Shown here piece after piece: positions 11,451 through 21,729 of a stretch of 64,000 nucleotides of DNA; positions within the stretch are counted from its first letter, which is position 1; each line of letters opens with the position of its first letter. The notes below the pieces were generated by a model. That model made no database searches. It saw nothing but the letters and a program-made list of their open reading frames with translations, and was not told the DNA's origin. A program made the position numbers and the translations under genes. The DNA comes from Thinopyrum elongatum. Lineage: Eukaryota > Streptophyta > Magnoliopsida > Poales > Poaceae. The DNA is taken from the NCBI GenBank assembly GCA_011799875.1, contig CM022301.1, positions 211,317,888-211,381,887 on the forward strand, read 5' to 3'.

Positions 11451-12514
11451 TGATGGAAATATGCCCTAGAGGCAACAATAAAATGGTTATTATTATATTT
11501 CCTAAATCATGGTAAAGGTTTATTATTCATGCTAGAATTGTATTGACCGGAAACTTAAATACATGTGTGGATACATAAACAAATACCGTGTCCCTAGTGA
11601 GCCTCTACTAGATTAGCTCGTTGATCAAAGATGGTTAAGGTTTCCTGACCATAGACATGAGTTGTCATTTGATAACGGGATCACATCATTAGGAGAATGA
11701 TGTGATGGACAAGACCCGTCCGTTAGCTTAGCATATGATCGTTCAGTTTATTGCTACTGCTTTCTTAATGTCAAATACATGTTCCTTTGACCATGAGATC
11801 ATGAAACTCCCGGATACCAGAGGAATACATTGTGTGCTATCAAACGTCACAACGTAACTGGGTGATCATAAAGATGCGCTACAGGTATCTTCGAAGGTGT
11901 TTGTTGAGTTGGCGTGAATCGAGATTGGGATTTGTCACTCTGTGTATCGGAGAGGTATCTCTGGGCCCTCTCGGTAATACACATCATAAGCTTGCAAGCA
12001 AAACGACTAAGGAGTTAGTCACGAGGTGATGTATTACAGAACGAGTAAAGAGACTCACCGGTAATGATATTGAATTAGGTATGAAGATACCGACGATCGA
12101 ATCTCGGGCAAGTAACATGCCGACAGACAAAGAGAACTACGTATGTTGTCATAAAGGTTCGACCGATAAAGATCTTCATAGAATATGTAGGAGCTAATAT
12201 GGGCATCCAGGTTCCGCTATTGGTTATTGACCAGAGAGGTGTCTCAGTCATGTCTACATAGTTCTCGAACCCGTAGGGTCCGCATGCTACGTTCGTTGAC
12301 GATATAGTATTATATGAGTTATGTATGTTGGTGACCGAATGTTGTTCGGAGTCCCGGATGAGATCACGGACATGACAAGGAGCTCCGAAATGGTCCGGAG
12401 GTAAAGATTGATATATAGGATGATATGGTTCGGCCAAGGGGTAAAGCCCACGGGGCTTTAAGTCGGTGCAAAAGGAGTTTTGCGGAGGCCAGGGGGCCAA
12501 ATGCCGGAGACCCT

Positions 12515-12585
12515 GGCGTCTGGCCCTGTGCCAGACGCCGAGGCACATGGCGTCTGGGCAAGACGCCAAGGACTATGGCGTCTGG
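12515..12585. repeat. Hairpin cluster GGCGTCTGG in LTR U3
   Basis: GGCGTCTGG at 12515-12523 and its exact complement CCAGACGCC at 12531-12539 flank a 7-base loop. A second pair, GGCGTCT and AGACGCC, follows around 12549-12567, and a third GGCGTCTGG lies near 12577. They lie about 100-160 bp ahead of the TATA box, where enhancer repeats of LTRs usually sit. The type I LTRs lack them. Confidence 0.7.
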
Positions 12586-12673
12586 TCCTGGAAGTCCGAG
12601 AATGACTCTTCCTTGCGGGGAAAACCGACTTTGAGGAGGCTCTTTCTCCAAGTTACGACCCCAGGGCTCAACA

Positions 12674-12681
12674 TATAAATA
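12674..12681 (+). promoter_or_regulatory. TATA box of type II LTR
   Basis: TATAAATA followed by AGAGGGGTAGGGC, about 435 bp before the LTR end. This is the same distance as in the type I LTRs. Confidence 0.6.
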
Positions 12682-13117
12682 GAGGGGTAGGGCTAGCACC
12701 TGGAACACATCAAGATACACCAAGCCGTGTGCCGGCAACCCCGTCCCTCTAGTTTATCCTCCGTCATAGTTTCCGTTGAGCTTAGCGAAGCCCTGCGGAA
12801 ATTGTTCTTCACCAACACCGTCACCATGCTGTCGTGCTGCCGAAACTCATCTAGTACTCCGCCCCTCTTGCTGGATCAAGAAGGCGAGGACGTCATCGAG
12901 CTGAACGTGTGCTGAACGCGGAGGTGCCATACGTTCGGTACTTGATCGGGACGGATCATGAAGGTGTACGACTACGTCAACCGCATTGATAAACGCTTCC
13001 GCTTAGCGATCTTCAAGGGTATGAAGATGCTCTCCCCCTCTCGTTGCTATGCATCTCCATGATAGATCTTGCGTGTGCGTAGAATTTTTTTGTTTTCCAT
13101 GCAACGTTTCCCAATAG

Positions 13118-13656
13118 TGGTATCAGAGCCAGGTCTATGCGTAGATGATATGCACGAGTAGAACACAAAGTGTTCTGGGCGGTGATAGTCATACTGCTTA
13201 CCACCAACGTCTTATTTTGATTCGGCGGTATTGTGGGAAGAAGCGGCCCGGACCAACCTTACATGCTCACGCACATGAGACCGGTTCCACCGACAGACAT
13301 GCAACTAGTTTTGCATAAAGGTGGCTGGCGGGTGTCTGTTTCTCCTACTTTAGTTGAATCGAATTTGACTGCGGCCGATCCTTGAAGAAGGTTAAAACAG
13401 CAAACTTGACGAAACACCATTGTGTTTTTGTGCATAGGTAAGAACGGTTCTTGCTAGAAGAACGTAGCAGGCACGTAAAACTTGCAACAACAAAGTAGAG
13501 GACGTCTAACTTGTTTTTGCAGGGCATGTTGTGATGTGATATGGTCACGATATGATGTGGTACATGTTGATGTATGAGATGATCATGTTTTGTAATATCG
13601 ACAACCGGCTGGAGCCTTAGGGTTGTCTCTTTATTGTATGAAGTGCAAACGCCATG
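13118..13656 (+). other. Primer site and leader of element B (first part)
   Basis: TGGTATCAGAGCCAGGT begins one base after the LTR, and the Angela leader follows. The leader is cut after GCAAACGCCATG by insertion of gypsy element C and continues at 26940. There is no coding sequence. Confidence 0.85.
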
Positions 13657-14494
13657 TGTCGGTGTACTAAGTATTGGGCCGCTAGTACCCCGTACTTGTG
13701 CACGGGCAGTTGTAGCCATCCTCGCGGCAAGACTTGCCGGGAACAGCTCGAGGTCGATTCAAGCCACCAAAGAAATCATCAAGTCAGAGATCTGAGGATC
13801 AGCAGATAAGCAAAGCTGGGATCCGAAGGCCAGCTTCCCCGGCAAGATCCTTGCTGGGATAGCCTGTGGCGCCCGGCAAGGCTTGGCGCCCGGCAAGGCT
13901 TGGAGCCCGGCAAGACTCGGCGCCTGGCGAGATTCTGCCACTGTGCCACCGCTTCGGCACAGTAACAAGTCTGACATTCTGGGTCCTTCTCTGGATGCGT
14001 GGCAATGCGCCAGTGGAGGAGAGCTTAAGCCGTGCTGATGGGATGGCCCCTTTTTCCATCCCCAAGAAGGTGAGGACACCTAAACGGACACCTCACGGTG
14101 CATTAAATGCGCTTGTCCTAATCCGTCAGGGGTTAGATATGATACCCTGTAGCTACTTCACACCTCAATGTATGTACATTTTGCCACTGTGGTGACCCCT
14201 TTGAGCATATAAAAGGAGGCCCAAGGCAACTGCTACAGAGGAGGAGAACTTCTGGCCCATTCTGCATGTGTAGCTGCTCTTTGAACGTACTATTCATTGT
14301 GAGCGCTCCTGAAGGCTGGGCTCAAGAACATCAATAAGAACACAAAGCAGGAGTAGGGTTTTACGCTGATCAGCGGCCCGAACCTGGGTAAAAACCTCAC
14401 GCGTCGATCATTGGTTCTGCTCTTTGCGTATACCTCTCCCCCCGCCGAATCGTAAAGGGATCTCTCGGGATCCCATAGGTGTCGTACCCCGACA
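13657..14494 (+). repeat. 5' LTR of element C
   Basis: 838 bp, TGTCGGTG...CCCCGACA, with a TATA box (ATATAAAAGG, 14207-14216). Between 13830 and 13935 it has a cluster of CCGGCAAG repeats. Most of the differences from the 3' LTR are C/T or G/A changes, as expected from decay of methylated cytosine. Confidence 0.95.
14207..14216 (+). promoter_or_regulatory. TATA box in 5' LTR of element C
   Basis: ATATAAAAGG about 280 bp before the LTR end. In the 3' LTR the same site is changed to ATATAAAATG (near 26650), so the two promoters are no longer equal. Confidence 0.65.
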
Positions 14495-14496
14495 TC

Positions 14497-14516
14497 TTTG
14501 GCGCGCCAGGTAGGGG
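14497..14516 (+). promoter_or_regulatory. Primer binding site of element C
   Basis: TTTGGCGCGCCAGGTAGGGG starts two bases after the 5' LTR, where first-strand DNA synthesis is primed. The same motif follows the LTR of gypsy element F (minus strand, 41555-41577). I do not assign the tRNA with confidence. Confidence 0.7.
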
Positions 14517-14581
14517 GAGTGAAGGTTGCGTGAACCTGATCTACTGCTCGGCGCCTTAGTTTCTTCATCATCTTCATCATC

Positions 14582-17500
14582 ATGCCACCCAAGAAGAAGA
14601 TCGCTGCGACAGCGCAACCGTCCACGTCCGTTTTGCCTACACCTTCGCGTACAGGCGACGGCGTGGGTGCAGAAGGAAGAGGACTAGAACTCCCGCGGCG
14701 TTCTGGTGATCCGAGCCAAGCCAGTGGTATCGTACGCAGTGGCAGTGGTAGGCTGCATGCCGCTGGATCTAGAGATGGCGCTGTGTTGCCTACGGGTGGC
14801 ACAACGAACTCGAGAGATCGGAGTGCGCCTACTGGAGCTCCCGCGCCGGCCCAAGCCTCACGACCTACCCAGGTCGTGCATGATGAGAGACGTCATGGCG
14901 CTGGTGGTTCAGGGCGTCCCCATGAAAAGGTTTCTGCGCATCGATCCCAAGATGCGCGGGACCAGCATGCACACCGAGCTGCCGGCGGAGGTGGCGCACG
15001 GTCGCGTGACCGTGGTGGTGCTCCTTCTAACATGGTTAGGAGTTAGAGCACCTCACGTACCTCGCACCTATCGCCACCGCCTACGCCAGCGGAAGCCTTG
15101 GCACGTGTGCAGCTGCTCCTCGATTTTCCTCCCGCCCCGGAGAAGATGGAGGAGTGGCGAGCTACTATCCAGAGCCTTATCGGCTTCGCCAACAAGGATG
15201 GACCGCAAGAGGTAGGGCCCTCGCAGCGGAGGCCCATCGATCCGGCGCGAGCCGATGTAGAGAAAACCGGAGGTGGTGCAACCACAGTGCACTCCCCTCC
15301 GCGGCACCAGCGGCGGCTGACAACTTAGCAAGTCGACCGCCATGAAGAAGTTTCCACGGTGTCGTCCGAACCACGGATGCGCCATGATGAGCGTCAAGTT
15401 CTCCAGGAACGAGGCAAGGAGGACGCTCGAACAACCATCGAGCGGCGACGGGAAGCGTGCTATCAGTCTGATAAGCGCGTGGGGCCGGCTGTCGACGAGC
15501 CTGCGCCAGGGGACGTAGGAGACTTGCCTTATGAGGTAGGGACTCCAGCGTTTACCCGTGAGCTGCAGCAAGTCCGGTGGCCCAATTCCCAAACCTTCAA
15601 GCCGGAGGTCCCAAAGAAATATGACGGTAAGACCCATCCCTCGGAGTTCCTGAGCATCTACACCATTGCGGTGCAGGCTGCCGGGGGCCGAGATGACAAG
15701 ATACTTGCCAACTACTTATCGTTGGTGCTCAAACCCAACGTCAGGTCGTGGTTGATGCATCTGCCGGAGAATTCTATTTCTTCCTGGTCAGATCTGTGCC
15801 ATCAGTTTGTTGGCGCCTTCGTTGGAGGCCACCAAGCTCCTGGCCAAGAGAGTGATCTGCACATCATCCCTCAGAAGGAGGGCGAGTCCCTGCGCAAGTT
15901 TATCCAGAGATTTAGCCGGGTGCAGTACAATATTCCTGACGTTCATCCTGCCGCTGTCGTTAGCGCGTTCCACCAGAACGTGCGTAACCGCAAAATGCGG
16001 GAAGAGCTGGCAATGAACGAAGTCAGGAGTATTGCCGAGCTTTACGCTCTGGCCGACAAGTGCGCTCGAGCTGAAGAGGGGAGGAAACTCCCTGGTGAGA
16101 CTGTTGGCGCGGCGGGCGAGTCCAAAGATGAAGACGCTGCGGCCCCGTCAAGGAAAGGCCGGCGACGGAACAGGAAGCGCGGAGGCAAGGCCGTGCTTGC
16201 TGTCGAGGAATCCGACAACCCCGGCGCCGCCAAGAAGGCCAAGGTTGGCGACCCCGGCAAGGATCTTGCGGGGTGCCCTTCCTGTCAGGCCTTGGCGGCT
16301 GCCGACAAGTCGGAGAACTCCGGCAAGCAGTATTGCAAGATCCATCGCACCAAGGGCCACGATCTCCAGAACTGCCGGCAAGTTGAGCAGCTTGCCGAGA
16401 AGCAGAGGGCCGAATACGAGAGGCGAGATAAGGAGAAGGCCCAAGATGGTGCTGAGGGGTCCGGCAAGAAGCACGGTGGCCGAGGGGGTCGCCGCGGCAA
16501 GGCCAAGCAGCAAAAGGATCAGCCCGCTCGGGGCCGAGATAAAGAAGGAGATGATGATGAGGAAGATGACGAATCCAGTGAGCAAGAATTCCAGAAGGCT
16601 ATGGAGGCCATGTGCATTGATGGGGGTGCCTCGCTGCATTCCTCCCACCGCCAACTCAAACAGTGGGTGCAGGAGGTCAATGCGGCAGAGCCATCCCCAG
16701 ATGCATGTAGGCCCCTGAAGTGGTCCAGCACGCCTATCATTTTCGACACCGAGGATCACCCCGATCGCACAACTGCGGTCGGGTGCTTGCCATTGTTGGT
16801 CTCGCCAACGATTCGCAACCTCAAGGTGACGAAAATGTTAGTTGACGGCGGGGCCGGCCTAAACTTAATCTCACCGGATGTGCACAGAAAGCTCCAGATT
16901 CCCGACGAGGACCTCGAGAAAACGGGTACGTTTCAAGGGGTCAATCCGGGAAGAACCCAGCCTAAGGGCAAGATTACGCTGCCGGTAACATTTGGCAGCG
17001 AGCTCAACTTCAGGACCGAGAAGGTGGTGTTTGATGTCGCCAAGATCCCCATGTCATACAATGGGATCCTTGGTCGGCCAGCGCTGGCTAAGTTTATGGC
17101 GGCATCACACTACGCGTACAACGTCTTGAAGATGCCTGGGCCATTGGGCGTCATCACTTTCCATTCCGATAAGAAGGATGCGCTCATCTGTGCCGACCAA
17201 CTTTACCAGGAAGCAGTTGCAGCACCTGCCATCAAGGCACTTGCTCCTGCCGCTGGAACTCCTGGGGGGAAGAAGAAGATCGGCAAGAACCTTGGCGCGA
17301 ACTCCGGCAAGCGCACCTCCTCGGAGTGCTGCGCTTCCGTCGAGGACGTACCAGAGAGTTCCACCGGCAAGAACAAGAAGTCCAAGGCTGCTCCGCCGGA
17401 GACCAAGAAGGTGCCTGTCAGAGAGGACGGAACAGGGGGAACCTTCACCATAAGTTCCACCCTAGATGACAAATAGGAAAGCGCGCTCGTTGCTTTCCTG

Positions 17501-20500
17501 TGGGCGAATGTCAACGTGTTTGCATGGCAACCGTCTGACATCCACGGTGTTCCCAGGAAGGTAATTGAGCACCACCTCGCTGTCTGTCCTCATGCGTGCC
17601 CCATCAAGCAAAGGGTCAGGAAGCAGGCCTTGGAGCGGCAAGAATTCATTGCCGAAGAGATTAAAAAGCTGGAGGCGGCAGGACTGGTCAAAGGAGTGCT
17701 TCATCCAACCTGGTTGGCCAATCCGGTCGTAGTGCGGAAAGCGAATGGGAAATGGAGGCTTTGTATTGATTATACAGATATCAATAAAGCTTGTCCAAAA
17801 GATCCCTTTCCCTTGCCGCACATCGACCAGATTGTGGATGCCACCGCTGGTTGTGATCTCCTGTCCTTCCTTGATGCCTATTCAGGGTATCATCAGATTT
17901 TTATGGCAAAAGAAGATGAAGAGAAGACCGCCTTTATCACCCCATGTGGTACGTATTGTTTTATACGAATGCCTTTCGGGTTGAAAAGTGATGGTTCAAC
18001 ATTTGCCAGAGCAATCCAGATTGGTTTTGAGCCACAACTCCATAGAAATATGGAGGCGTATATGGATGATATAGTGGTCAAAACCAAAGACAAAGCAACG
18101 CTCATTCAAGACTTAGAAGAAACATTTGCAAACTTGTGCAAGATCAACTTGAAGCTCAATCCTGAGAAGTGCATGTTCGGTGTTCCTTCCGGCAAGCTCC
18201 TCGGATTCTTTGTATCTTGCCGGGGAATCGAATCGAACCCCGACAAGATCAAAGCTATTGAGCAAATTGAAGCGCCGAGACGCGTCAAGGATGTGCGTCG
18301 TCTTGCCGGCTGTGTTGCTGCTCTAAGCAGGTTTATTTCCAAATCTGCTGAGCACGCCCTGCCCTTCTTCAAAATTTTGAAGAAGGCAGGTCCGATGAAA
18401 TGGACTCCGGAGGCGGAGGCTGCGCTGCAAGATTTGAAGAAATACCTTTCCTCTCCGCCGACGCTAGTCGCGCCTAAACCACAAGAGCCGTTGCTGCTGT
18501 ATCTGGCAGCAACAAATCAAGTGGTTAGCGCTGTGCTAGTGGCACAGAGAGAAGCTGATGAGGAAGCAACACCAGTGGCAGGACCGCCAGATGACGCGGC
18601 AAGATCTTCCCCGGCAAGGGTTGATCCCGGCAAGACAGGATCTGCGCAAACAGAAGAACCCGTGCAGAAGAAGAAGGTGGTGCAGCGCCCAGTTTATTTT
18701 GTTAGCTCTCTTTTACAAGGAGCTAGGTCAAGATATTCTGGTGTGCAGAAGTTGCTTTTCGGCCTCCTTATGGCCTCGAGGAAGCTGCGCCATTATTTTC
18801 AAGCACATGAGATCACCGTCGTCACTCGCTTTCCGTTGCAACGGATTTTGCAAAATTCGGAGGCAACCGACAGGATCGTGGAGTGGGCGTTGGAGTTGTC
18901 CAGCTTTGGCCTTAAGTTTGAAAGCACTTCGACGATCCAGAGCAGGGCCTTGGCAGAGTTCATTGCAGAATGGACCCCAACGCCAGACGAAGAAGTTCAA
19001 GAAACAACTCTCCCCGGCAAGGAAATCGATCAACAATGGGTTATGTACTTTGACGGGGCTTTCTCACTGCAAGGCGCCGGTGCTGGCGTGCTGCTTGTCG
19101 CACCCACCGGAGAGCACCTCAAGTATGTAGTCCAAATGCACTTTCCCCAGGAGAGTTCGACCAACAACACTGCAGAATACGAGGGTTTGCTTGCCGGTCT
19201 CAGGATCGCGGCGGACCTTGGTATCAAAAAGCTCGTCATCAAAGGCAATTCACAACTTGTCGTCAGGCAAGTTAACAAGAGTTATCAAAGTCCATTGATG
19301 CAAGCCTACGTAGATGAAGTGAGGAAATTGGAAGAGCGCTTTGACGGTCTCCAAATGGAGCACGTTCCTCGTGCCGAGAACAATATTGCTGACGACCTGT
19401 CAAAGCGTGTCGCCCTCAAGTTGCCTGTGGAACCAGGAACTTTTGTGCTCCAATTGACTCAACCATCCGTTGCGCCATCGATGTGGCAAGAAAAGAGAAG
19501 AAAGTTGAACTCTGGCCAGTACTTCCCGGCAGAGCTCCCCGGAGCCGCCGGCAAGGAAGTTGCCGGGATCAACATGCCTGCCGGGGAACAACAGGCTCTG
19601 GCAGGGCCTCAGGCCCTTGCTGTCGAGACGAACGTTCCCCCGGCAGAGGAGATGCCTTTAGTCCTAACTATCAAGCCTCAGGCTCCAGCATGGGCGCAAC
19701 ACATTGTCCATTTCCTTCAGAAAGGTGAACTCCCTGAGGAACAGGAAGAAGCAGAGAGAGTAGCCCGTCGGTCTGTTATGTACAAGTTCGTCGATGACGT
19801 CCTGTACAGAAAGAGACCAAACGGTGTGAAATTGAAGTGCGTTCCTCGGGAGGATGGACTAGAGCTGTTGGCGGAGATACATGGGGGCATATGTGGTTCT
19901 CACATAGGGTCAAGAGCGCTTGCCGGGAAAGCATACCGGCAAGGTTTCTTTTGGCCTACCGCTCTCCAGGATGCGACTGCACTAATAACCAAGTGTGAAG
20001 CGTGCCAGTTTCATTCGAAGAAATTACATCAGCCAGCTCAAGCTCTTCAGACAATCCCTCTCTCCTGGCCATTTTCGGTCTTGGGGCTCGACATACTGGG
20101 CCCTTTCCCCCGTGCTACAAGGGGCTTTGAGTACTTGTACGTTGCTATCGACAAGTTCACAAAGTGGCCGGAGGTGGAAGCAGTGAGGAAGGTGACAGCG
20201 CAATCAGCTGTCAAGTTCTTCAAGGGAATTGTTTGCCATTTCGGTGTGCCCAACAGGATCATCACCGACAACGGCACGTAGTTCACAAGTCGCACCTTCA
20301 TACAGTACGTCCAAGACCTTGGCGGCAAGATTTGTTTTGCCTCTGTTGCTCACCCAAGAAGCAACGGCCAAGCGGAGAGGGCCAATGCTGAAGTGCTGCG
20401 CGGTCTCAGGACCAGAACCTTTGACAGGCTGAAAAAGTGCGGAAGACGCTGGATTGATGAGTTGCCGGCGGTTCTTTGGTCAATCAGAACAACACCAAAT

Positions 20501-20926
20501 CGAGCCACCGGCCAGACGCCCTTCGCTCTGGTCTACGGAGCGGAAGCAGTTCTCCCCACGGAACTCATATACGGATCTCCTCGAGTGCTCGCTTATGATG
20601 AGCTCGAGCAAGAGCAACTGCGGCAAGATGACACTGTGCTCCTTGAGGAGAATCGTCTTCAGGCTGCTGTGCGAGCTGCACGCTACCAGCAAGCTTTGCG
20701 CCGCTATCATAGCCGCAAAGTTCATGCCCGAATCCTTGAGGAAGGCGACCTTGTTCTTCGGCGGATTCAGTCCGCCAAGAATTCAAACAAGTTGACGCCA
20801 AAGTGGGAAGGCCCTTATCGGGTAGTACGAGTCACCAGGCCTGGCGCTGTCCGCCTGGAGACCGAAGATGGCATTCCAGTGAGTAATTCCTAGAATATCG
20901 AACATCTTCGCAAATTCTACCCATAA
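14582..20926 (+). pseudogene. gag-pol polyprotein of element C (Tat, Ty3/gypsy)
   Basis: ATG at 14582 opens a single frame of 2,114 codons to TAA at 20924. It has no frameshift and is broken only by TAG codons at 15044, 15326, 17474, 20279 and 20891. Domains by approximate residue: basic/Pro-rich N-terminus; Gag core 335-485 (PEVPKKYDGKTHPSEFLS); Cys/His motif near 565-600; aspartic protease near 755 (VDGGAGLNLIS; first Gly unusual); reverse transcriptase 1040-1240 with AYMDDIVV near 1160; a degenerate gypsy RNase H; a second, plant-type RNase H from 1486 (MYFDGAFSLQGAG, NTAEYEGLL); integrase with LGLDILGPF, TDNGT and NGQAERAN giving the D, D, E triad. The fourth stop directly follows TDNGT. 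The product would assemble, copy and integrate the element; this copy cannot make it whole. Confidence 0.93.
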
Positions 20927-21729
20927 GGCGCGGTTGCCGGGGGCCCCCGGCAACCACCCTTTTGTACAAGTCTTGCCGGCAAGGCATGTGATCCTTTGTA
21001 CAAAGCCAGGCGCAGACCCTGAGCACAGATGAATAAATTTAAGTGTTGTACATTCCCTTATTGATTCCCATGTTCATATTTATATATATGCATGTTTTGT
21101 CTAAGATGTTGTATGACACCTAATCCCGGTAAGTTCTAACGAACCACCAAGGTTTCATGTCTTTATTTTCTCTTCTTTCTTTTTCTCAAAAGACAGAAGG
21201 ATTCCTCGCGTGCACATTTGCCGGGGGGGAAGGGAGATATGAATACCAGTTGGCGACATTCGGAATCGACGCTTGCCGGAGGAAGGACAGTGATAGAAAG
21301 CGAAGTCCTAAAAACTCAGAGCAAGTTTTTCTTTTATTACAAAGTTATTTCCTTGGACGATTCCGACTCTTGTATGGAAAATCTACACGCGAAGGAACCC
21401 TTGTTGTAATCGGTCGCGCCCTTATTTTGTTTCAAGCCCGCTCAGCGATTTAAGTGGCTGCACTGAGAACACCAAGGAGTCTTGCCGGCCGCTGCGCCTC
21501 CAGCAGGCTGCTGAAGTCCCGCACCCAGCGCTCGCGGCAGGTTGCGCGCCGGCAAGTTTTTCAATAAGCGTAGGATGAACTCCATACATAAAGGAATCAG
21601 ACAAGGAAAATAGCAAGCATGAACCTAAACATAGGCAAATTGTATTACATCCATGAGTTGCCACAATTCTAACTTGAGACTTAAAGTATTTCACATGAGA
21701 TGACGACGGCAAGAAAAAAAGGGAAGCAC
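20927..21729. other. Spacer between gag-pol and antisense gene of element C
   Basis: No convincing ORF on either strand. It is rich in CTTGCCGG/CCGGCAAG motifs (for example CTTGCCGGCAAGGC near 20974), as is the rest of the element. It would hold the 3' end of the antisense transcript and the 3' part of the genomic RNA. Confidence 0.6.

Larger units (their letters stand above)
11451..13116 (+). mobile_element. Type II Angela-like LTR (5' LTR of B / 3' end of A)
   Basis: A 1,666-bp LTR starting TGATGGAAATATGCCC and ending CCCAATA, one change from CCCAACA. It is followed by a tRNA-Met primer site. Its first 950 bp are like the type I LTRs. From about 12420 its U3 is unrelated to them: it has no GGGCGCC-rich block, and carries instead a GGCGTCTGG hairpin cluster and another TATA box. 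It abuts truncated integrase sequence of element A on the left (GTATG before it) and element B's leader on the right. It may be shared between the two elements. Confidence 0.85.

Noticed and set aside
16032..16759. ORFs over 200 codons in other frames of element C gag
   Set aside because: They are byproducts of the GC-rich gag sequence. The true frame carries Gag and protease motifs.
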